From assembly GCF_004791695.1 (NCBI RefSeq), contig NZ_SRSO01000010.1, positions 62,001 through 126,000 of the forward strand: a DNA stretch of 64,000 nucleotides, read 5' to 3'. The translations under genes were made by a program, and so were the position numbers. Below, one piece after another: positions 18,866-27,744 of this stretch. The stretch's first letter is position 1; each line of letters starts with the position of its first letter. Below the pieces are notes generated by a model. That model had not been told where the DNA came from and ran no database searches. It was given only the letters and a program-made list of their open reading frames with translations. This DNA comes from Flavivirga rizhaonensis (GTDB taxonomy: Bacteria > Bacteroidota > Bacteroidia > Flavobacteriales > Flavobacteriaceae).

Positions 18866-19129
18866 TTATTCTCTGTATTTAATTTTGAAATAGACTAATA
18901 AAAATGAAGATACTACGGTAATACTATTAGCAAAGATCATTGAAGGGCTATTTTTTAGAAACCCATAAGCTAACCATGAAACAATTCCTATAAAGAATAA
19001 AAGAAGCATTGGTAAGGACAGACTAGAAACATCTTTGGTTTTCCAGGTTTTATAAACCTGTGGCAAAAATGCTGCTGTAGTAAGGATCGCTGCAATAAAA
19101 CCAATTATTTCTATAAAACTATCCTGCAT
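18866..19129 (-). CDS. SemiSWEET-type sugar transporter (PQ-loop protein)
   Basis: 87 residues with three membrane helices, the size of a bacterial SemiSWEET, which dimerises to form one sugar channel. The PQ motif is in AAFLPQVYKTWKTKDVSSLS, and the conserved Trp/Asn site is represented by GIVSWLAYGF and FANSITV. It lies one base downstream of the DUF302 gene and behind leuS on the same strand, probably co-transcribed. The substrate, by family, is a small sugar such as glucose or sucrose. Confidence 0.88.
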   Translation of the reverse strand: MQDSFIEIIGFIAAILTTAAFLPQVYKTWKTKDVSSLSLPMLLLFFIGIVSWLAYGFLKNSPSMIFANSITVVSSFLLVYFKIKYRE

Positions 19130-19130
19130 G

Positions 19131-19529
19131 TTATCCTATTGCCGCATCTGTAATTTTATTTAATGCTCCAGCTATCTTATTCAGTATGTCTTCTTGATTC
19201 TTAATACCGTGCCTATCTCTTAAATATAGCGGGTTATTATACGACACTTTTACGACGCCTTCAGCATCTTGATAAACTAATACCTTTTGCGGTAAATCTA
19301 AACCTATTGTCTGTGCGTTTTGCATCAATGGCGTACCTAAATTAGGGTTTCCAAACATTATGATTCGTGTTGGGTTTAGCTCTAAACCCACAGAGGAAGC
19401 ATTTGCTTGATGATTTAACTCTGCTATAATCCTTAAATTTGGATTGTTTTCGATAACGCTTTTCAATTTTTGATAGGTTGTATCAAAATCTTGGTGACTT
19501 ATTTTTGAGATAATCCCTGTTTCATTCAT
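19131..19529 (-). CDS. DUF302 family protein
   Basis: 132 residues with the DUF302 core: a TYQKLKSVIENNPNLRIIAELNHQANASSVG first half and RIIMFGNPNLGTPLMQNAQ as the conserved signature, then LPQKVLVYQDAEGVV. The biochemical role of the family is unknown; structures show a small alpha/beta fold. No signal peptide is seen, so it is probably cytosolic. It sits 37 bases downstream of leuS and directly before the SemiSWEET gene. Confidence 0.88.
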   Translation of the reverse strand: MNETGIISKISHQDFDTTYQKLKSVIENNPNLRIIAELNHQANASSVGLELNPTRIIMFGNPNLGTPLMQNAQTIGLDLPQKVLVYQDAEGVVKVSYNNPLYLRDRHGIKNQEDILNKIAGALNKITDAAIG

Positions 19530-19566
19530 AATAATGCTTTTTTATCTTTTGTCTCCAAAAATCACA

Positions 19567-22500
19567 TTACCCAACAATATTGACTATTTTTCCTGGAACG
19601 ACAATCACTTTTTTAGGTTGACGCCCTTGTAATTGTTCTTTCGTTTTTTCGTGTTCTAGAACTGTCTTTTCTATATCGTCTTTACTCATATCTAATGGCA
19701 ACTCTAGTGTAAAACGCATTTTCCCATTAAATGAAATTGGATAGTTTTTGCTGCTCTCTACTAAATGACTACCATCAAATTTTGGAAAGCATGCCGTTGA
19801 AATAGATTCATTATGCCCTAGCTTGCTCCATAATTCTTCTGCAATATGTGGCGCATAAGGAGAAATTAAAACTAATAATGGCTCAAGTACCTCTCTGCTT
19901 GTGCATTTTTGAGACGTTAACTCATTAACTGCTATCATAAAAGTAGATACTGATGTATTAAATGAGAAATTCTCAATATCTTCCTCTACTTTTTTTATGG
20001 TTTTGTGGAGGGTTTTGAGGGCCTCCCCTAACTCTTTATCCTCCCCTAGCCCCTCCGAAGGAGGGGAACTGGTTACGTAAAAAGTTCCGTTTTCTCCTTG
20101 ATGGTATAGTTTCCATAGTTTTTTCAAGAATGAATGCACTCCAGTAATCCCTGCTGTATTCCAAGGTTTATATTGCTCCAATGGTCCTAAGAACATTTCG
20201 TATAAACGTAAGCTGTCTGCTCCATATTGCTCACAGATATTATCTGGATTGACTACATTGTATTTTGATTTGGACATTTTTTCAACTTCGCGACCTACTT
20301 TGTAAACATTATCCCCACCTAAATCCTCCCCGAAGGGGATGACTTTACCAATCTCTCCTATAAAAATGGCATCTTTGTACTCTTCTCTCCAATTTCTAAA
20401 AGCATTTATATCTAATTCATTTGAAGCATTAACAAATGAAACATCAGAATGAATTGGATTTAAATGAAATTCTGGTTCTTCTTTAAATTTATTTCCCCCA
20501 TACTTTATGATTAATTCCAGGATTTTGTAATCCACTTCAGAAAATTTAAAAGCTTCAGGTGTAAAAACATCCTTTTTTCTACTTTCTGTAGATTTCAAAT
20601 AAATATTTTCACTTACAAAAATGGGGTTTTTAAGCTTTACGTGAAATTTCTCATTTTCAATAGTATAATAGGCACTAACTTCATAAACAAAAGCACTAGT
20701 CCCCAAAATCATCCCTTGATTAATCAGCTTTTTAGCATACTCATCAACAGGTACAACGCCTTTATCAAACAAGAATTTTTGCCAAAAACGAGAATATAAT
20801 AAATGTCCTGTAGCGTGTTCACTGCCTCCTATATATAAATCGACATCCTGCCAATAATCCAACGCTTCTTTAGAAGCCATTTCACTATCATTTGTAGGAT
20901 CCATATATCTGTTAAAATAAAAGGAACTTCCTGCCCACCCCGGCATGGTGTTTAACTCTAAAGCCCCTCCTAACCTCCCCGAAGGGGAGGAATTCTCAAA
21001 CTCTTCTTTGGATACGATGTCTGCTTTATCACCATATTGTAACCAATACCATTTTTTAGCGTTTCCTAATGGTGGCTCGCCTGTTTCGGTTGGTAAATAT
21101 TTTTCAACTTCTGGTAATTTAATTGGTAAATGCTCTTTAGCAATCATTTGCGGCATTCCATTCACATAATACACAGGGAATGGTTCACCCCAATAACGTT
21201 GTCTGCTAAATACGGCATCACGCAATCTGTAATTGGTTTTCCCTTGACCTTGTCCTAATTGTTCCAATTCAAAAATAACACGCTTGGTTGCTTTTTTGTA
21301 GTTCATTCCGTTAATGAAATCACTATTGGCTATGATCGTCTTTTCTTTATCAGCAAACGCTTCCTCAGAAATATCGGCGCCTTCAAAAATATTTGGAATC
21401 GGAATATTAAAATGCTTTGCAAAATCGTAATCACGTTGATCGCCACATGGCACCGACATTACTGCTCCTGTACCATAACCTGCTAATACGTAATCACCAA
21501 TCCAAATAGGGATAGGTTCTTTTGTGAATGGATGTTCTGCATAAGCTCCTGTAAATGCTCCCGAAATGGTTTTAACATCCGCCATTCTATCACGCTCACT
21601 ACGCTTTGCAGTTGCTAAAATATAAGCATCAACGGTTTCCTTTTGCTCTGGGGTTGTTATTTGTGATACCAGTTCGTGTTCTGGTGCTAAAGTCATAAAA
21701 CTTACTCCGAAAATGGTATCGGGTCTTGTTGTGAAGACTTCAATCTCCCTAGACCCCGAAGGGGGAACTTGCTCACTCTTGATTGATTCTCTTTGACTTA
21801 ATTCTTCTCGAATAGTTTTTAGAACACTTTCAAGATTGCTCAAAACTTCTTCGTTTGTAAATCGAATAACTTTGAAGTAATCATTTTCTAAAACTTCAGT
21901 TCGTTTAGCATCTTCTTCTATTTGAGATTCATGGATTTTTCCGTCAACTTCAATAATCAACTTTTTATCTAAACAAACAAAATCAACAATATAGTCGCCT
22001 ATTAAATGTTGTTGTCTAAATTTTGCGTCTAAATTTTTATTTCTAAGCTGTTCCCACAATGCTGCTTCTGCCTGAGTTGGATTAGCACGCATGTCTTTAG
22101 CTCTTTCAATCAATAGATGCGAATTATTCCCACCAGTCATATACCCAGGAGTTTTAGTTCCTGCTTTCTCTTCCCCTATGGGGAAGGATAGGATGGGGAA
22201 CGAAACTGACGCTCCAACAGATTTTCCTATCCAATTACGTTGGCTTTCTTTTAAAGAATCTGTCCAATCAATCGTATCCAACCCTTGAAGTAAACGTTCT
22301 GCATAGGCAGAAATACGCATACTCCACTGCGTCATTTTTTTACGAATAACGGGATGTCCGCCGCGTTCTGAAACGCCATTTACAATTTCATCATTTGCCA
22401 AAACAGTTCCTAATGCAGGACACCAGTTTACTTCTGTTTCAGCTAAATATGTTAATCTATATTGTAATAGTATTTTTTGTTGTTCCTTAGATGAAAATCC

Positions 22501-23067
22501 ATGCCATTCATCTGCAGAAAATGTTTCAACATCATCATCACAAACGGCATTCACATTTGTGTTACCTTCCGTTTCAAAAATGGCTATTAAGTTTGAAATA
22601 TCTTCAGCTTTGTTAGTCGTATTATTATACCAGGATTCAAATAATTGAATAAAAATCCATTGTGTCCATTTGTAATAACTCGAGTCTGACGTTCTAACCT
22701 CGCGAGACCAATCAAACGAAAAACCTATTTGGTCTAACTGTCTACGGTATGTTTTTATATTTTCAGCAGTTGTTATTGCTGGATGTTGCCCGGTTTGAAT
22801 AGCATATTGTTCAGCTGGTAGTCCAAAACTATCATATCCTTGTGGATGTAATACATTAAACCCTTTATGACGTTTATAACGCGCATAAATATCCGAGGCG
22901 ATATACCCTAATGGATGCCCTACGTGCAAACCTGCCCCACTTGGATAAGGAAACATATCCAAAACATAATATTTTGGTTTTTCACTATTATTAACAGCTT
23001 TAAATGTTTGGTTCTCTGCCCAATACTTTTGCCATTTGGCTTCTATCTCGTTGAAATTGTATTTCAT
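19567..23067 (-). CDS. leuS: Leucine--tRNA ligase with in-frame DUF559 insertion and palindromic repeats
   Basis: Class I LeuRS that charges tRNA-Leu. At 1166 residues it is some 200-300 longer than usual. HIGH is HVGH at residues 48-51 and KMSKS is at 930-934. Residues about 290-438 are an insertion in the loop before VFTTRPDTIFG at the start of the CP1 editing domain. It is a complete DUF559 domain (about 317-423) with the likely nuclease residues Asp362, Glu373 and Asp375. GC-rich palindromes encode extra peptides at both ends of the insertion and at three other places. All synthetase motifs are in frame and intact, so the enzyme is probably functional. SemiSWEET and DUF302 genes follow. 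Confidence 0.95.
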   Translation of the reverse strand: MKYNFNEIEAKWQKYWAENQTFKAVNNSEKPKYYVLDMFPYPSGAGLHVGHPLGYIASDIYARYKRHKGFNVLHPQGYDSFGLPAEQYAIQTGQHPAITTAENIKTYRRQLDQIGFSFDWSREVRTSDSSYYKWTQWIFIQLFESWYNNTTNKAEDISNLIAIFETEGNTNVNAVCDDDVETFSADEWHGFSSKEQQKILLQYRLTYLAETEVNWCPALGTVLANDEIVNGVSERGGHPVIRKKMTQWSMRISAYAERLLQGLDTIDWTDSLKESQRNWIGKSVGASVSFPILSFPIGEEKAGTKTPGYMTGGNNSHLLIERAKDMRANPTQAEAALWEQLRNKNLDAKFRQQHLIGDYIVDFVCLDKKLIIEVDGKIHESQIEEDAKRTEVLENDYFKVIRFTNEEVLSNLESVLKTIREELSQRESIKSEQVPPSGSREIEVFTTRPDTIFGVSFMTLAPEHELVSQITTPEQKETVDAYILATAKRSERDRMADVKTISGAFTGAYAEHPFTKEPIPIWIGDYVLAGYGTGAVMSVPCGDQRDYDFAKHFNIPIPNIFEGADISEEAFADKEKTIIANSDFINGMNYKKATKRVIFELEQLGQGQGKTNYRLRDAVFSRQRYWGEPFPVYYVNGMPQMIAKEHLPIKLPEVEKYLPTETGEPPLGNAKKWYWLQYGDKADIVSKEEFENSSPSGRLGGALELNTMPGWAGSSFYFNRYMDPTNDSEMASKEALDYWQDVDLYIGGSEHATGHLLYSRFWQKFLFDKGVVPVDEYAKKLINQGMILGTSAFVYEVSAYYTIENEKFHVKLKNPIFVSENIYLKSTESRKKDVFTPEAFKFSEVDYKILELIIKYGGNKFKEEPEFHLNPIHSDVSFVNASNELDINAFRNWREEYKDAIFIGEIGKVIPFGEDLGGDNVYKVGREVEKMSKSKYNVVNPDNICEQYGADSLRLYEMFLGPLEQYKPWNTAGITGVHSFLKKLWKLYHQGENGTFYVTSSPPSEGLGEDKELGEALKTLHKTIKKVEEDIENFSFNTSVSTFMIAVNELTSQKCTSREVLEPLLVLISPYAPHIAEELWSKLGHNESISTACFPKFDGSHLVESSKNYPISFNGKMRFTLELPLDMSKDDIEKTVLEHEKTKEQLQGRQPKKVIVVPGKIVNIVG
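20050..20066. repeat. GC-rich palindrome copy A in leuS
   Basis: CCCCTCC-GAA-GGAGGGG, a perfect 7-bp inverted repeat, preceded on the plus strand by CCTCCCCTAG. It is read in leuS as SPPSEGLGE near the C-terminal domain. Confidence 0.85.
20328..20338. repeat. GC-rich palindrome copy B in leuS
   Basis: CCCC-GAA-GGGG preceded by CCCCACCTAAATCCT. It is translated in a different frame from copies A, C and D, as PFGEDLGGD, just before KMSKS. Confidence 0.75.
20964..20990. repeat. GC-rich palindrome copy C in leuS
   Basis: A CCCCTCCTAA tail (20964-20973) leads into the perfect palindrome CCTCCCC-GAA-GGGGAGG (20974-20990). It is translated as SSPSGRLGGAL and is the best-preserved copy. Confidence 0.85.
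21754..22200 (-). mobile_element. DUF559 module bracketed by inverted palindromes, inside leuS
   Basis: Left end: copy D, CTCCCTAGACCCCGAAGGGGG (palindrome 21754-21765). Right end: copy E, CTTCCCCTATGGGGAAGG, with tail ATAGGATGGGG (22170-22199). The palindromes face inward and the CCTA-type tails outward, so the two ends are imperfect inverted repeats. Between them lies about 400 bases coding for a DUF559 domain in the leuS frame (ANPTQAEAALWEQLRNKN near residue 328, then the conserved Asp362, Glu373 and Asp375). This resembles a homing-type or REP-like coding element. Mobility is inferred, not shown. Confidence 0.65.
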
Positions 23068-23086
23068 TATCCTTTTAAAAAATTAA

Positions 23087-23171
23087 CGTCATTACGAAAG
23101 AGATACAACTGTGCGATCTTTTAAATCGAAACTAAAATTAATCAGATTTCCACACTTCGTTCGGAATGACG
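23087..23171. repeat. Dispersed element with CGTCATTNCGAA ends in the leuS leader
   Basis: CGTCATTACGAA (23087-23098) is the reverse complement of TTCGGAATGACG (23160-23171) except for one base. The 85-base unit lies between the leuS promoter box and ATG, so it is probably transcribed as part of the leader. Ends of the same type occur near 4075 and 14755. The rest of the 23068-23397 gap holds no gene. Confidence 0.6.
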
Positions 23172-23183
23172 AATTTGAAAGCG

Positions 23184-23191
23184 CAAATTTA
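23184..23191 (-). promoter_or_regulatory. Candidate leuS -7 box
   Basis: The minus strand reads TAAATTTG (TAnnTTTG). No well-spaced -33 TTG is seen. Use of this box would give a leader of about 110 bases containing the dispersed repeat. Confidence 0.4.
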
Positions 23192-23397
23192 AACTTATTA
23201 CAACACTATTGAAAGTTTAAACGTTGTATTTATGTATTTGAAAAAAGACTAACATGTAGATTGTAATTCAAATTTCATTTAAGTAAGATTCTTATATTGA
23301 TAACAAAGGTATTTTTTACTTGAAATCAAAAGACTTAAATCTTTTGAAGTTTCTTTTCATAGACTTTATTATTTTTACGACATTAATCCATCATTTT

Positions 23398-24273
23398 ATG
23401 AGTTCATCATTTGAAAAACACCAAAAACGCAGACTTATCTCCTCTTATTTCTCTGTGGTATTAAGTATTGCTTTAGTGTTGTTTTTATTGGGCTTATTAG
23501 GAATGCTTATTCTAAATGCCAAAAAAGTATCTGATCATTTTAAAGAACAGGTAGTTGTAACCATCTATTTAAAAGATTCTGCTAAAGAGGTGGAAACGAA
23601 ACAACTTGAAAAAAGTTTGGCTATGGCAGATTATGTAAAATCTACCGAATATGTTTCTAAAGATCAGGCTGCCGAATTTATGAAAGCTGAAAATGGTGAA
23701 GATTTCATGGACTTTGTGGGTTATAACCCATTACAAAATTCAATTGATGTGCATTTGAAAGCCGATTTTGTAACTTCTGAACATTTAGAAAAAATTTCTG
23801 CTGATGCGTTAAACAAAAACTTTGTTGATGAGGTTAACTATGACAATGACTTGGTTAATTTAATGAACGACAACGTGAAAAAGATTAGTTTTTGGGTACT
23901 TATTATAAGTGCTATTTTCACTTTAATTGCTGTTTTGCTTATTAATAGCTCTATAAGATTAGCTGTTTATTCTAAGCGTTTTACAATAAAAACCATGCAA
24001 ATGGTTGGTGCTACAAAGCAATTTATTAGACTTCCTTTTATTTGGAAGAGTGTTCGTTTGGGAATGATTGGAGCAGTTTTGGCGCTCATAGGCATGGCCA
24101 TTGTTTTATATTATCTTAATAAAACCTTTTTAGAATTAGAGTTATTAAGCAATCCTTTTTTAATGACGCTTTTATTTGTTTTTATTTTTGCTCTAGGTAT
24201 TGTTATTACTTGGATAAGTACACATTTTGCAACACAACGTTTCTTGAATCTGAAAACGGATCAACTGTATTAA
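23398..24273 (+). CDS. ftsX: Cell division protein FtsX (permease subunit of FtsEX)
   Basis: 291 residues from ATG 23398 (MSSSFEKHQKRRLISSYFSV). The frame is open 26 codons further up, but that extension is unlike the family. The layout is a cytoplasmic N-terminus, first helix at about residues 22-44, an extracytoplasmic loop of about 115 residues, then three C-terminal helices with the FtsX permease pattern around AVYSKRFTIKTMQMVGATKQFI. FtsEX links division to peptidoglycan hydrolase activation. DUF3098 follows, the usual order in Bacteroidota. Confidence 0.93.
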   Translation: MSSSFEKHQKRRLISSYFSVVLSIALVLFLLGLLGMLILNAKKVSDHFKEQVVVTIYLKDSAKEVETKQLEKSLAMADYVKSTEYVSKDQAAEFMKAENGEDFMDFVGYNPLQNSIDVHLKADFVTSEHLEKISADALNKNFVDEVNYDNDLVNLMNDNVKKISFWVLIISAIFTLIAVLLINSSIRLAVYSKRFTIKTMQMVGATKQFIRLPFIWKSVRLGMIGAVLALIGMAIVLYYLNKTFLELELLSNPFLMTLLFVFIFALGIVITWISTHFATQRFLNLKTDQLY

Positions 24274-24435
24274 TAGAGTAACAGTCAATTAAATTTAGAT
24301 TCTCTTAACGTAAAAGTTTTAAATAAAACAGTTACTTTGCATTTAGCAATAGTTACTAGTAGCTTTGCAAACTCTAAACATGTTATTACAAATAACCATT
24401 GAAAGAGATATTATTTATACTGAATTTAACTAGTT

Positions 24436-24690
24436 ATGGGAGAAAAAAAACGAAAAGAAGCCGCTAAGAGTATATTTGTTTTTGGAAAGAAAAACTATAA
24501 ATTTATGTTTATTGGTTTAGCTTGTATTGCTTTAGGTTTTATTTTAATGTCTGGTGGCGGTAGTGACGACCCTAATGTTTTTAATCCTGAAATCTTTCAT
24601 TGGAGACGTATAAGGCTTGCGCCTGCTATTATTCTGATTGGGTTCGGCATTGAAATTTATGCTATTTTATTGAATCCTGATAAGAAATAA
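24436..24690 (+). CDS. DUF3098 family membrane protein
   Basis: 84 residues with two helices. The hallmark is FGKKNYKFMFIGLACIALGFILMSGGGSDD before the second helix, which ends GFGIEIYAILL. Found almost only in Bacteroidota, typically between ftsX and uppP. Its function is unknown; the conserved neighbourhood suggests a part in envelope synthesis or division. Here the expected next gene, uppP, lies almost 10 kb away, beyond a catabolic island. Confidence 0.9.
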   Translation: MGEKKRKEAAKSIFVFGKKNYKFMFIGLACIALGFILMSGGGSDDPNVFNPEIFHWRRIRLAPAIILIGFGIEIYAILLNPDKK

Positions 24691-24860
24691 CTATCTTTTA
24701 GTCTCATAATTAGCTGAAAGAGGACTCTTTAAGTTTCCATAAATTTTTGACACGAATTGCGCTAGTTTTCACGAATGATTGTAATAACCTGCCTTCGATT
24801 AATAATATACTGATTTTTAATTTTCTATATAATCCCTAGGTGTTTTTATTTGAGTTTTAA

Positions 24861-24890
24861 ACCTACAAGATTCTTTAAAACCTTGCAGGA
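24861..24890. repeat. ACCTACAAG/CTTGCAGG repeat at the island's left edge
   Basis: ACCTACAAGATTCTTTAAAA followed by CCTTGCAGGA is a degenerate inverted repeat. Two close relatives lie at 29162-29191 and 29212-29240. This copy stands between DUF3098 and glycerate kinase. Confidence 0.6.
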
Positions 24891-24925
24891 TAACACTTTG
24901 GATCTTGTAATTGAAATTACACAAA

Positions 24926-26062
24926 TTAAAAACTATGTTTCTTTATTTTTTGAGCCAACTTACTTGAAATAACCACAAGGTATTTATAAGAATTATTCAT
25001 TGCATCATTAAGATCTTTAGCTTTTCCAATTACGGCATCAGTATAAGAAAGACCAAAATTTTTAGCTTCTTCTTTAGAAAGCGAGACACTTCCACATAAA
25101 GCGGCTACTGAAATATTATGTTTTTCTGCTGAAGTAATAACACCCTGAATCGTTTTTCCTGAAAGGGTTTGAGAGTCCAGCTTACCTTCCCCAGTAATAA
25201 TCCAATCGGTATTTTTAATTTTTTCATCAAAATCAATTAAATCTTTTACCAAATCAATTCCTGATTGCAATGTTGCATTTAGAAAAACCATAGTTCCAGC
25301 TCCCATGCCTCCTGCTGCTCCTGCGCCTTTTATATGTTGAACCTCTAAATTAAAAACTTCTAAAAACAGCTTAGAAATATGTTGTAACCCTTCGTCTAGA
25401 AACTTAATTTCTTTTTTTGAAGCTCCCTTTTGAGGACCGTAAACATAAGCTGCTCCATATTCTCCAAATAATGGATTAGTAACATCGCAAGCTACTTTAA
25501 AAGTAACCGATTTTAATTCTGGAATAACATGAGTTGCATTGATGCTTTTAATTTGCGATAAATTTTTTCCTATTGGGCTTAACTCAATCCCATTTTCATC
25601 TTCAAATTTATAACCTAAAGCCATTGCCATTCCTATCCCACAATCGTTTGTGGCACTTCCGCCAATACCTAAAATAATGGTTTTTGCCCCTTTGTTTATG
25701 GCATCTAGAATCATATCACCTGTACCAAGCGACGTTGTGTAAAAACAGTTTCTGTCTTCAGCTTTTAAAAGTGCCATTCCCGAGGCTTCAGCCATTTCAA
25801 TAAACGCTGTTTCTACAGTATCCATATATAAATAGGAGGCTTCAATGGGTCTGAACAACGGATCATTTACAATAACCTTTACACGTTTTCCTTGTAAATG
25901 ATATTCTAATATTTCTATAGTGCCATCGCCACCATCAGCAAGTGGTAATTTAACGATTTTGGCATTGGGCAATATGTTTTTAACACCTTCTTCAACCGCA
26001 TTACAAAACTCAGTCCCTGTTAAAGAGCCTTTAAATTTATCTGGTGCTAGAACAATTTTCAT
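24926..26062 (-). CDS. Glycerate kinase (GlxK/GarK type)
   Basis: 378 residues of the PF02595 family, starting KIVLAPDKFKGSLTGTEFCNAVEEGV, with PLADGGDGTIE, LGIGGSATNDCGIGMAMALG and GAGAAGGMGAG motifs. It phosphorylates D-glycerate with ATP, usually giving 2-phosphoglycerate, which enters lower glycolysis. It is the last gene of the minus-strand operon, 18 bases after the symporter. The nearby hydrolase resembles enzymes that release glycerate from glycosylglycerates, which would explain why the kinase is here. No glyoxylate-pathway genes are present. Confidence 0.93.
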   Translation of the reverse strand: MKIVLAPDKFKGSLTGTEFCNAVEEGVKNILPNAKIVKLPLADGGDGTIEILEYHLQGKRVKVIVNDPLFRPIEASYLYMDTVETAFIEMAEASGMALLKAEDRNCFYTTSLGTGDMILDAINKGAKTIILGIGGSATNDCGIGMAMALGYKFEDENGIELSPIGKNLSQIKSINATHVIPELKSVTFKVACDVTNPLFGEYGAAYVYGPQKGASKKEIKFLDEGLQHISKLFLEVFNLEVQHIKGAGAAGGMGAGTMVFLNATLQSGIDLVKDLIDFDEKIKNTDWIITGEGKLDSQTLSGKTIQGVITSAEKHNISVAALCGSVSLSKEEAKNFGLSYTDAVIGKAKDLNDAMNNSYKYLVVISSKLAQKIKKHSF

Positions 26063-26080
26063 GATACAAAACTTAAAACT

Positions 26081-27727
26081 TTATCCAAAAATAACAGGTA
26101 CAAAATAACTAAACACTAAAATAGCTATAAAGAAAGTCACCAAAATATAAACTTCTTTTATCATGAAATCTTCTTTCTTAATGGCTACATTGAAATTTGA
26201 AATACTTTTGACTTTCACATTCCTGGTAAATGCACTAACAACATAAGCCACAACTAAAGAAATGATAACGCCTGTAAAATTAAGCCATATCCAAAAAATA
26301 TGAATTCCTAAATCTACATGAAACAACTCCTGTATCGTCTTAGAAAAAGTAAGATTAATAAGCACTGCGATAATAATTCCTGCATTCATACCAATATGAT
26401 TCACTTTTTTAGAAAAGAACGCTAAAATAAAAGTAACCAATACAGGACCATAAAATACGGAGCCTATAGCGTTAATAATTTCTATAACAGCACTTTTACT
26501 GCCCCCAAAAAGAAAGGCACTTGCAATACAAACTATTCCCCAGAAAACCACCGATCCTTTTGAAATAAACATGTATTTTTTATCTGTTAGTTTTACTTTG
26601 CCTCGATTAAAGAAATCTTCCACTGTTACTGCCGAAAGTGAGTTTACCGTTGAGCTTAAAGAAGACATTGCTGCGGATAGTATGCCTACCATTAAAATTC
26701 CAATGAGTCCATGTGGCAAATATTTCATGATAAAAACAGGAAGCATCAAATCTGGTTTTATTCCATTTTTTGCAAACTCTTCCGGGAAATATTTCTGAGT
26801 TGTGTCTGTAATCTCTTGAAGAAAATCTGGAGCTAATGTGACTAATCCACCAATAACAAGTCCCATGGCACAATAGATTAAAACTACTGGGAAACGCAGA
26901 AGACCATTTGCTAATAAAAGTTGGCGAATGGTTTTTTCACTTTTAGCAGATAATAATCGTTGTGCCTGTGTTTGGTCGCATCCATAATAAGAGGCATATA
27001 AAAAGAAACCTCCAATTATCATTGGTAAAATACCGTATTCGTTCCCTTCTCCAATACCTAAATTAAAGTCAATGACTTTTAATCTTTCGGGGTCAAATCC
27101 TTGAGATAAACCGCCATGGTCTTGCAAAAGATTCCATCCAAAATAAAGACAAATAAGAAGTCCTGCAAAAAGTATTATCATTTGAATAGCGTCTCCCCAT
27201 ACAACAGCTTTCATACCGCCTTGCCATGAGTACACAATGGTTATTATACTTATAATTAAAATGGTGTAACCAAAATCTATATCTAAAACGGCTTGTAAAA
27301 TAATGGCAATAGTATATACCATGACCCCTGTTGCTAAGGCGCGACTAATTTGAAAAACAATACTTAATACTAATCTGGTTGATGGGCTAAAACGTTTTTC
27401 TACAAATTCATAAATACTGACTACTCCAGACCGAAATAAGGGTGGAATAATAACAACCATTATAAAAATCATAGCCAACGGAACGGCAAACTCAAAGGTT
27501 AACCATTTCATGCCGCCTCCTAATTTTAGCCCTACAAATGCAGGAGCCGATATAAAACTTATAGCAGACAATTGGGTTGCCATAGTAGAGAGACTTAAAG
27601 GAAACCATCCCATGCTTTTTCCTCCTAAAAAATAATCTTTAGAGTCTTTGTTATCCTTAAAAAAGAACCCCATTCCTAAGAAAAATATAATATAAAATAT
27701 GACGATACTATAGTCTAGCCAATTCAT
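26081..27727 (-). CDS. Sodium:solute symporter (SSS family)
   Basis: 548 residues with about thirteen to fourteen predicted helices. The N-terminus MNWLDYSIVIFYIIFFLGMG and the KDYFLGGKSMGWFPLSLSTMATQLSAISFI segment are the SSS signature, with GILSAAMSSLSSTVNSLSAV as the sodium-binding helix. These proteins import sugars, sialic acid, iodide or organic acids with Na+. Gene spacing of 17-18 bases to its neighbours shows an operon. From context it would import the glycosylglycerate or its product across the inner membrane; the substrate is inferred. Confidence 0.93.
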   Translation of the reverse strand: MNWLDYSIVIFYIIFFLGMGFFFKDNKDSKDYFLGGKSMGWFPLSLSTMATQLSAISFISAPAFVGLKLGGGMKWLTFEFAVPLAMIFIMVVIIPPLFRSGVVSIYEFVEKRFSPSTRLVLSIVFQISRALATGVMVYTIAIILQAVLDIDFGYTILIISIITIVYSWQGGMKAVVWGDAIQMIILFAGLLICLYFGWNLLQDHGGLSQGFDPERLKVIDFNLGIGEGNEYGILPMIIGGFFLYASYYGCDQTQAQRLLSAKSEKTIRQLLLANGLLRFPVVLIYCAMGLVIGGLVTLAPDFLQEITDTTQKYFPEEFAKNGIKPDLMLPVFIMKYLPHGLIGILMVGILSAAMSSLSSTVNSLSAVTVEDFFNRGKVKLTDKKYMFISKGSVVFWGIVCIASAFLFGGSKSAVIEIINAIGSVFYGPVLVTFILAFFSKKVNHIGMNAGIIIAVLINLTFSKTIQELFHVDLGIHIFWIWLNFTGVIISLVVAYVVSAFTRNVKVKSISNFNVAIKKEDFMIKEVYILVTFFIAILVFSYFVPVIFG

Positions 27728-27744
27728 GATTTTAAGTTTTGGTG

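Noticed and set aside
21754..22200. leuS insertion as an intein
   Set aside because: There is no Cys/Ser splice junction block at the left end and no HN-Cys/Ser/Thr at the right end. The added residues also include palindrome-encoded peptides, so they probably stay in the protein.
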